Below, piece after piece: positions 38,183 to 38,712 of a stretch of 38,712 nucleotides of DNA; position 1 is the first letter of the stretch, and each line of letters begins with the position of its first letter. The notes below the pieces were generated by a model. It did no database searches. It had not been told where the DNA came from and was given only the letters and a program-made list of their open reading frames with translations. The stretch is from Chrysochromulina parva (taxonomy: Eukaryota; Haptophyta; Prymnesiales; Chrysochromulinaceae), in assembly GCA_002887195.1 (NCBI GenBank), contig PJAB01000133.1, positions 1-38,712 of the forward strand, given 5' to 3'. The position numbers and the translations under genes were made by a program.

Positions 38183-38712
38183 CGCGCCATCGATCGGGAA
38201 AGTAAAGGCGCGCCTGTGCACCACTGTGGTCCGGTGTCTTGGGTGTCGAACTATAAAGATATAAACATTGGCTGTGAATTACAGCAAACAGAAAGTCAAG
38301 TTCGGGCAAGCCCGGCCCGACGGCTGACCGAGTATGGCTGTGGCAAGGGGTCCAGGGTTCCCAGAGCTGTTGAAACTGCATCCTTTTGTACACCGGACGT
38401 CTGGTGGTCTGGTGGGTCTTGTTTTCGATTAAAAGCCATTCGTCGATCGTGGCTTACCCGGTAGTGTGTACGCCAGTCCTTGATGTCGATGAAACCTTTG
38501 GTAACGAGATTTACAGTGCTGTGTCTTGACGACTTTCTGTGTGAACTATGTACGCCGGTCCGGTGTCTTGGGTAAGCAAGCTAATTAGTCGAACACACAC
38601 AAGTACCTAAACCAGCGCAACCGAGTACCCCTGTAGCCAACGGGGTAGGAAAGGGTGGGCGGAGAAGGAGAGAGATATGCCCAGAACCGCTAACGCTCAC
38701 CGAGGCATGCTG
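38183..38712. promoter_or_regulatory. sulfotransferase upstream region with direct repeats
   Basis: 530 bp to the right edge. On the minus strand, a CCAAT word followed by TTTATATC and CTTTATAG (38251-38275) lies about 70-90 bp before the start codon, a plausible TATA/CCAAT promoter. The 17-mer GGTCCGGTGTCTTGGGT occurs at 38228-38244 and again at 38557-38573. A TGTACGCC(A/G)GTCC word also occurs twice (about 38467 and 38549). No gene recognised. Confidence 0.45.

Overview
The window is nuclear DNA of a GC-rich, gene-dense eukaryotic alga. Genes lie on both strands, and the products include nuclear-pore (Nup188), ribosome-export (NMD3), peroxisome (PEX22), cohesin (SMC1), UBE2H-type E2 and SET/MYND proteins. 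A zeaxanthin epoxidase and an organellar-type tryptophanyl-tRNA synthetase, both with leader-like N-termini, point to a plastid. Introns are few and short. All five that I can place start with G(T/C)GCGC and end in YAG, and each has a CTNAY-like (one ATGAC) branch-point candidate 22-29 nt before the acceptor. GC-AG splicing is known to be common in haptophytes and dinoflagellates; a haptophyte is my best guess, with modest confidence.

Layout. Positions 1-3016 (+): the 3' part of an SMC1 gene that ends before its Walker B region, then a protein joining a PAR-binding-type zinc finger, a SAP-like segment and a phage-type DNA methyltransferase. 4200-4841 (+): PEX22. 5492-8683 (-): a Ser/Thr kinase fused to a long coiled coil, with one intron. 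9042-10787 (-): a GT61-like glycosyltransferase. 11128-20545 (-): a giant Nup188-like nucleoporin carrying an EF-hand pair and an SH3-like repeat. It is divergent, over 172 bp, from zeaxanthin epoxidase (20718-22400, +), which is followed by organellar TrpRS (22489-23796, +). 24261-27200 (-): a 979-aa coiled-coil protein. 27535-28138 (-): UBE2H, divergent over 101 bp from a SMYD-like gene (28240-29784, +). 30293-31612 (-): a secreted, tail-anchored SAM methyltransferase. 31708-32712 (-): an unrecognised protein. 33105-34052 (+): an ankyrin protein. 34580-36538 (-): NMD3. 36845-38182 (-): a sulfotransferase.

Most genes are unrelated housekeeping neighbours, not an operon or cluster. The most unusual content is the PBZ-SAP-DNA methyltransferase at 791-3016. 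Its catalytic half has the motif series of tailed-phage orphan DNA methylases, while its N-terminal half uses eukaryotic DNA-damage and chromatin-type modules. Second is intron biology. Two introns are multiples of three without stops and hide inside open reading frames (TrpRS and ankyrin). A third, in NUP188, lies between 16-bp direct repeats and is filled with a 12-bp tandem repeat, as a recently gained intron might look. A near-perfect cruciform array of the pentamer TCAAG lies between 32891 and 32975. No tRNA, rRNA, CRISPR array or intact transposon was recognised.
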